DNA from: Rikenellaceae bacterium
Lineage (GTDB): Bacteria; Bacteroidota; Bacteroidia; Bacteroidales; Rikenellaceae
Assembly (NCBI GenBank): GCA_017442365.1
Contig: JAFRZW010000003.1
Coordinates: forward strand, 35,841-99,840
Direction of reading: 5' to 3'
DNA: 64,000 nucleotides
Position 1 is the first letter of the stretch; every line of letters starts with the position of its first letter. The notes beneath the pieces were generated by a model that had not been told where the DNA came from, searched no databases, and was given only the letters and a program-made list of their open reading frames with translations. Position numbers and translations under genes: made by a program. This document shows positions 60,905-64,000 of this stretch, piece after piece.

Positions 60905-61537
60905 ATGACAACATCTATTATCCCAAAGCAGATTGGCGACATCTGTAATTATCTATGCGCCAGAAACATCTCGCTCTCACGCATCACTTCTGACGGCAGA
61001 ATAAATGCAGCTTTCAATGAAGATGAAATCATTTCGATCATTCAAGAGCGATTTGACATCATTGTACCTCGCTGCCGCGCGTGGTACGATTTTGCCATCG
61101 AAGATGGAAAAGATTTTATACCTGTAAATATTAAGGTTACAGACACAACACACGCCGATAACCTGAATTGCAAATTGGGTCTTTATTACGCTCTAACGGG
61201 GCGCAAACCTGCATTCCAAAACGAGATTGCGTGGCTGCCATTTTTCGAAGAGCTACACAAAAATTTCGGCTACGACAAGAACCACGACTACTATTTTCTG
61301 ATCGTTAATAAACGCGATCGCAACGACATCTTTTGTACTACATTAAAAAGTCTCAGAACGTTACAACCCAATGGCAACAACCTCCCTTTTCAAAGTCGAT
61401 GGAAGGACAATCGGGAGCCTCTGAGCCGTAGTTTTGAGTCCGCAGCGTCGATGCTCCTCACCACGCTCGGACAATCTATCAAGTTACGCGCAGATATCTA
61501 TTTCAATTTCAAAAGATTCTTCCCCGAATATGTATAA
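60905..61537 (+). CDS. Probable type II restriction endonuclease, EcoRV-like motif order
   Basis: 210 residues from MTTSIIPKQIGDICNYLCAR. No strong family hit by eye, but three facts point to a restriction enzyme: it overlaps an adenine methyltransferase gene, its base composition is more A/T-rich than its surroundings, and WYDFAIEDGKDFIPVNIKVT reads like the EcoRV active-site strand pair (PDF...IDIKTT): D62 for D74, K77 for K92, with N75 in place of the second acid D90. A following LNCKLGLYYALTG parallels the EcoRV FTLGGY stretch. The Asn substitution leaves activity uncertain. Cleavage site unknown. Confidence 0.6.
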   Translation: MTTSIIPKQIGDICNYLCARNISLSRITSDGRINAAFNEDEIISIIQERFDIIVPRCRAWYDFAIEDGKDFIPVNIKVTDTTHADNLNCKLGLYYALTGRKPAFQNEIAWLPFFEELHKNFGYDKNHDYYFLIVNKRDRNDIFCTTLKSLRTLQPNGNNLPFQSRWKDNREPLSRSFESAASMLLTTLGQSIKLRADIYFNFKRFFPEYV

Positions 61538-62678
61538 CGTTGCATCGTTGGGGCAGGTCTTTACGCCCCAATTTATTGTAGCCGAGATGTTACAATTAAA
61601 ACGAAATTTCGGAAGGACTTTGGAGCCATCGTGCGGCGATGGTGCATTTTTTCGTGAGATTCCCGATTGTGTTGGTATCGAGATTGATTCGACACATTGC
61701 CCTCAGAATGCACTGAATATGGATTTCTTCGACTATCCGCTCAACGAGAAATTCGACACTATTATCGGTAACCCACCATACGTCCGATATCAAGACATTG
61801 TCGAAAGCACCAAGCAAAAACTAAACTCGCAACTATTCGATTCGCGCAGTAATTTGTACCTATTCTTTATCGAAAAGTGCATTAATCACCTTAACGAAGG
61901 TGGCGAACTGATATTCATTACACCACGCGACTTTCTCAAAGCGACTTCAAGCATTTTGCTCAATCGCTTTATTTACGAGAGCGGTACTATTACCGATTTT
62001 ATTGATTTAGGCGACCAAAACGTTTTTAAGGGTTACAGCCCGAATTGCATAATCTTTCGTTTCGAAAAGGGTAATTTCAGCCGCAAAACCAACATAGCCA
62101 AAGAGTTTGTCTATTCAAATGGGCAACTGCTCTTTACCGACAACATCTACCCATTGAATTTTTCCGAGATATTTTTCGTCAAGGTCGGAGCAGTGAGTGG
62201 TTGCGATAAAATCTTTACGAGTGAAGAGTTTGGCAATGAGGAGTTTGTTTGTTCGAGTACAAAGAAAACGGGCAAAACCAAGCGAATGATCTACAACATA
62301 GAGCACGAATCACTACTGCCACATAAAGACTTTTTAATACATCGACGGATTCGCAAGTTCGATGAGACGAATTGGTATATGTGGGGGCGAAATCACTATA
62401 TATCAAACGAAAAGAGAATCTACGTCAATACAAAAACCCGAAATACCAAACCATTTTTCACCCACCCGTGCAACAACTACGACGGCTCGATTTTGGCGAT
62501 ATTTCCTAAGAATCAAAATGTTGATACTGAGGTAATTTGCAATGCATTAAACGAAATTAATTGGTACGAATTGGGATTTATGTGCGATGGCCGTTACCTA
62601 TTCTCTCAGAAAAGTTTAGAGAATACGCCGTTGCCTGTGAATTTCAGAAAGTTTTTACCCCGACCATCTTTCGGTTGA
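61530..62678 (+). CDS. N6-adenine DNA methyltransferase (TaqI-like, gamma class)
   Basis: 382 residues from the ATG that overlaps the endonuclease stop by 8 nt (MYNVASLGQVFTPQFIVAEM). Motif order X (QVFTP, 9-13), I (LEPSCGDGAFF, 31-41), IV (NPPYVRY, 81-87) marks a gamma-class N6-adenine methylase; the C-terminal 200 residues would be the target recognition domain. It protects the host from the partner nuclease. A/T-rich composition suggests acquisition by transfer. Confidence 0.85.
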   Translation: MYNVASLGQVFTPQFIVAEMLQLKRNFGRTLEPSCGDGAFFREIPDCVGIEIDSTHCPQNALNMDFFDYPLNEKFDTIIGNPPYVRYQDIVESTKQKLNSQLFDSRSNLYLFFIEKCINHLNEGGELIFITPRDFLKATSSILLNRFIYESGTITDFIDLGDQNVFKGYSPNCIIFRFEKGNFSRKTNIAKEFVYSNGQLLFTDNIYPLNFSEIFFVKVGAVSGCDKIFTSEEFGNEEFVCSSTKKTGKTKRMIYNIEHESLLPHKDFLIHRRIRKFDETNWYMWGRNHYISNEKRIYVNTKTRNTKPFFTHPCNNYDGSILAIFPKNQNVDTEVICNALNEINWYELGFMCDGRYLFSQKSLENTPLPVNFRKFLPRPSFG

Positions 62679-62751
62679 TAAATAAAATGAGGGCAGAAGT
62701 GGCAATGGAGTATCGAAAAATGCGAAAAAACGCGAAAGAATTGCCCGAAAG

Positions 62752-62782
62752 TTTGGAAATTGAGAAATAAGCCGTATATTTG
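62752..62782 (+). promoter_or_regulatory. tRNA-Cys promoter
   Basis: TTTG (62752-62755), 19-nt spacer, TATATTTG (62775-62782); tRNA starts 24 nt later. Confidence 0.8.
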
Positions 62783-62805
62783 CAGTCCCGAAATGGAGCA
62801 AATGT

Positions 62806-62876
62806 GGTCTGATGGCCGAGTGGCTAGGCACAGCTCTGCAAAAGCTGCTACAGCGGTTCGAATCCGCTTCAGACCT
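62806..62876 (+). tRNA. tRNA-Cys (GCA)
   Basis: Acceptor GGTCTGA/TCAGACC, D-arm GGCC...GGC, anticodon stem CAGCT/AGCTG with GCA at 62838-62840, T-arm AGCGG/CCGCT, discriminator T. CCA not encoded. Confidence 0.95.
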
Positions 62877-62880
62877 CACT

Positions 62881-62915
62881 AAAACAGCGCTAGAAATCAC
62901 TCTAACGCTGTTTTT
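62881..62915 (+). terminator. tRNA-Cys terminator
   Basis: AAAACAGCG.TAGA/TCTA.CGCTGTTTT stem with T-run. Confidence 0.85.
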
Positions 62916-62922
62916 CTTTTGG

Positions 62923-62944
62923 TTTGTACGGCATTTGTACGGCA
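62923..62944. repeat. Tandem 11-bp direct repeat next to tRNA-Cys
   Basis: TTTGTACGGCA occurs twice without a gap (62923-62933, 62934-62944) directly after the tRNA terminator. This is where an integrase attachment site could lie; no integrase gene is in the window. Confidence 0.6.
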
Positions 62945-62949
62945 TATAC

Positions 62950-63795
62950 CTATTGACAACTATCTCTTGTGTAAATTACAACCGATTTATAACCGTTAAT
63001 ATTCCTCTCTTTTGTACAAAAACTTATTCCCAACGCAACTACATTATATCCATCAAACATATATTTTTGAGGATATTTGTTATCAATAATTTGCTGCAAG
63101 GCCATATAACTCTCGTCTTTTCGGTCCGCTTTCTTAATCTCTACAATATATATTATATCCGAAAGTTTAATAACAGCATCTATTCTTCCTGCATTGGTTT
63201 CATCCTCTGAGATAATATCAAATCCTAATAGTTTTAGGATAATATGTAAATTAGAATGGTATGCTCCTTCTGAAGTTTTATTGATAGCATATGATATTGA
63301 TGCAAAAATCTTCTGTAGATATGCAATAAATTTACCAATATCTTGACTGTTTAAGCAGAACCTCATCTCTAAATATGGAATATTATCATCGTCTGCATCA
63401 TACCATTGTTTTACATAGTCAATCATTGATATTATATCATTAGAAATATGACTCAACTCAACTATAATATAAGAGGTGTTGTCTCCTGATATATTATCAT
63501 TTATATAATCCTGATGCGAAACAATATATGTACGTAGCCACAATAAATACTCCATCAGTTGATTAGGGCTCGCAAAGACCGTCGGCAATAGACAAGGAAA
63601 ATTTAATTTTTCTTCCATATTGCCATGAATACTAATCAAGAAATCCATTAAAACTGTACCGTGCTTTAACTGATATATTCCATAATGCCTATCCCTATGC
63701 GTTGTTCGATAAAATATATCAATATCCTCAAATCGACTATTTGCAAAATCTGATACATATTTTGCTATCTCTTTTGCTTTGTTAATCGTAATCAT
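62950..63795 (-). CDS. Orphan PD-(D/E)XK nuclease-domain protein (DUF1703-like C-terminus)
   Basis: 281 residues from MITINKAKEIAKYVSDFANS. The C-terminal 110 residues match the nuclease tail of AAA-ATPase/DUF1703 proteins: EGAYHSNLHIILKLLGFDII, SEDETNAGRIDAVI (Asp), IIYIVEIKKADRKD (E-x-K), then QIIDNKYPQKYM and GYNVVALGISFC. The usual N-terminal ATPase is missing; instead about 165 residues of unrecognised helical sequence. Strongly A/T-rich, so horizontally acquired. A defence or mobile-element role is possible but unproven. Confidence 0.65.
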   Translation of the reverse strand: MITINKAKEIAKYVSDFANSRFEDIDIFYRTTHRDRHYGIYQLKHGTVLMDFLISIHGNMEEKLNFPCLLPTVFASPNQLMEYLLWLRTYIVSHQDYINDNISGDNTSYIIVELSHISNDIISMIDYVKQWYDADDDNIPYLEMRFCLNSQDIGKFIAYLQKIFASISYAINKTSEGAYHSNLHIILKLLGFDIISEDETNAGRIDAVIKLSDIIYIVEIKKADRKDESYMALQQIIDNKYPQKYMFDGYNVVALGISFCTKERNINGYKSVVIYTRDSCQ

Positions 63796-63891
63796 AATAA
63801 AAGATGAAATGATTATAGCATACACTTAACAAATATAAGATAAAATTTGCTCATTATCGCAAAATGAATTAATTTTGATGTGTGAAATAGG

Positions 63892-63969
63892 CTGTGCTAT
63901 CATCGCACAGAACGACTGTTTGTTATTTCAGAAAGGTCCAAACTTCAATAATACAACAGATAAACAGTC
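63892..63969. other. Hairpin-rich non-coding stretch at window end
   Basis: CTGTGC (63892-63897)/GCACAG (63905-63910), and GACTGTTT (63914-63921)/AAACAGTC (63962-63969). Further GC palindromes (CGCGGAACGCG) follow to the edge. No ORF; may be part of an RNA or element continuing outside. Confidence 0.4.
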
Positions 63970-64000
63970 GCGGAACGCGCCAAACAATGTGCGCGATTCC

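Noticed and set aside
62655..62945. 96-codon minus-strand frame across tRNA-Cys and its terminator
   Set aside because: It is the antisense of a tRNA gene; such frames are commonly mis-annotated.
1..64000. CRISPR array
   Set aside because: No direct repeats of 24-40 bp with regular spacers; the only regular repeats have a 7-bp period.

Overview
The window looks like a chromosomal piece of a Bacteroidales bacterium, most plausibly Rikenellaceae (Alistipes-like). This rests on Bacteroidetes-type promoters (TTTG, 19-21 nt, TAnnTTTG) in front of many genes, the near absence of Shine-Dalgarno sites, fimbrillin/FISUMP-type surface lipoproteins, DUF3127, an alpha-oxoamine synthase of the sphingolipid/sulfonolipid type, and the two-subunit methylmalonyl-CoA mutase. 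Genus is inference; no rRNA is present.

Layout. 0-4.2 kb: end of a TonB-dependent receptor, ruvB, an ECF sigma factor with a 40-residue downstream ORF, and a class III aminotransferase. 4.2-10.9 kb: cvpA-rsgA-trmH operon, a GH2 protein that lacks both catalytic glutamates, and ispG-wbqC. 10.9-18 kb: recG and a run of envelope genes (DUF3108, coiled-coil membrane protein, cell-wall amidase, PHP phosphoesterase). 18-27.9 kb: bamD-rpoZ, alpha-oxoamine synthase, glycerophosphodiesterase, EamA transporter, Ntn-hydrolase, tRNA-His, ferritin, and a four-gene operon from a cyclophilin to galM. 28-34.2 kb: acpP-fabF-rnc-radC facing purN-pepE-yraN-waaA. 34.3-41.6 kb: accessory surface locus with three FISUMP lipoproteins and two small peptides that share a gapless 20-residue motif. 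41.8-54.3 kb: methylmalonyl-CoA mutase, pdxA, thrS-infC (infC read from an AUA start behind a perfect AGGAGG), a Na/Pi transporter and a two-component system. 54.4-60.5 kb: ExbB/ExbD operon, tRNA-Ser, asparaginase, tatD and dprA. 60.6-64 kb: an AT-richer island with a restriction-modification pair behind an attenuator-like RNA, tRNA-Cys, and an orphan PD-(D/E)XK protein.

Most genes are housekeeping and sit in short operons separated by clear Rho-independent terminators. The notable material lies between them: heptamer-periodic tracts at seven intergenic sites, one pair forming a perfect 25-bp inverted repeat; large leader hairpins; the structured leader of the R-M genes; and small genes easily missed by automatic calling (40-aa and 54-aa proteins, the true infC start, a Cys-rich ORF without a start codon). 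Starts were often moved inward from the longest ORF to the Met that begins a signal peptide or family N-terminus, or that overlaps the previous stop. All family assignments are by recognition of motifs, not by database search.
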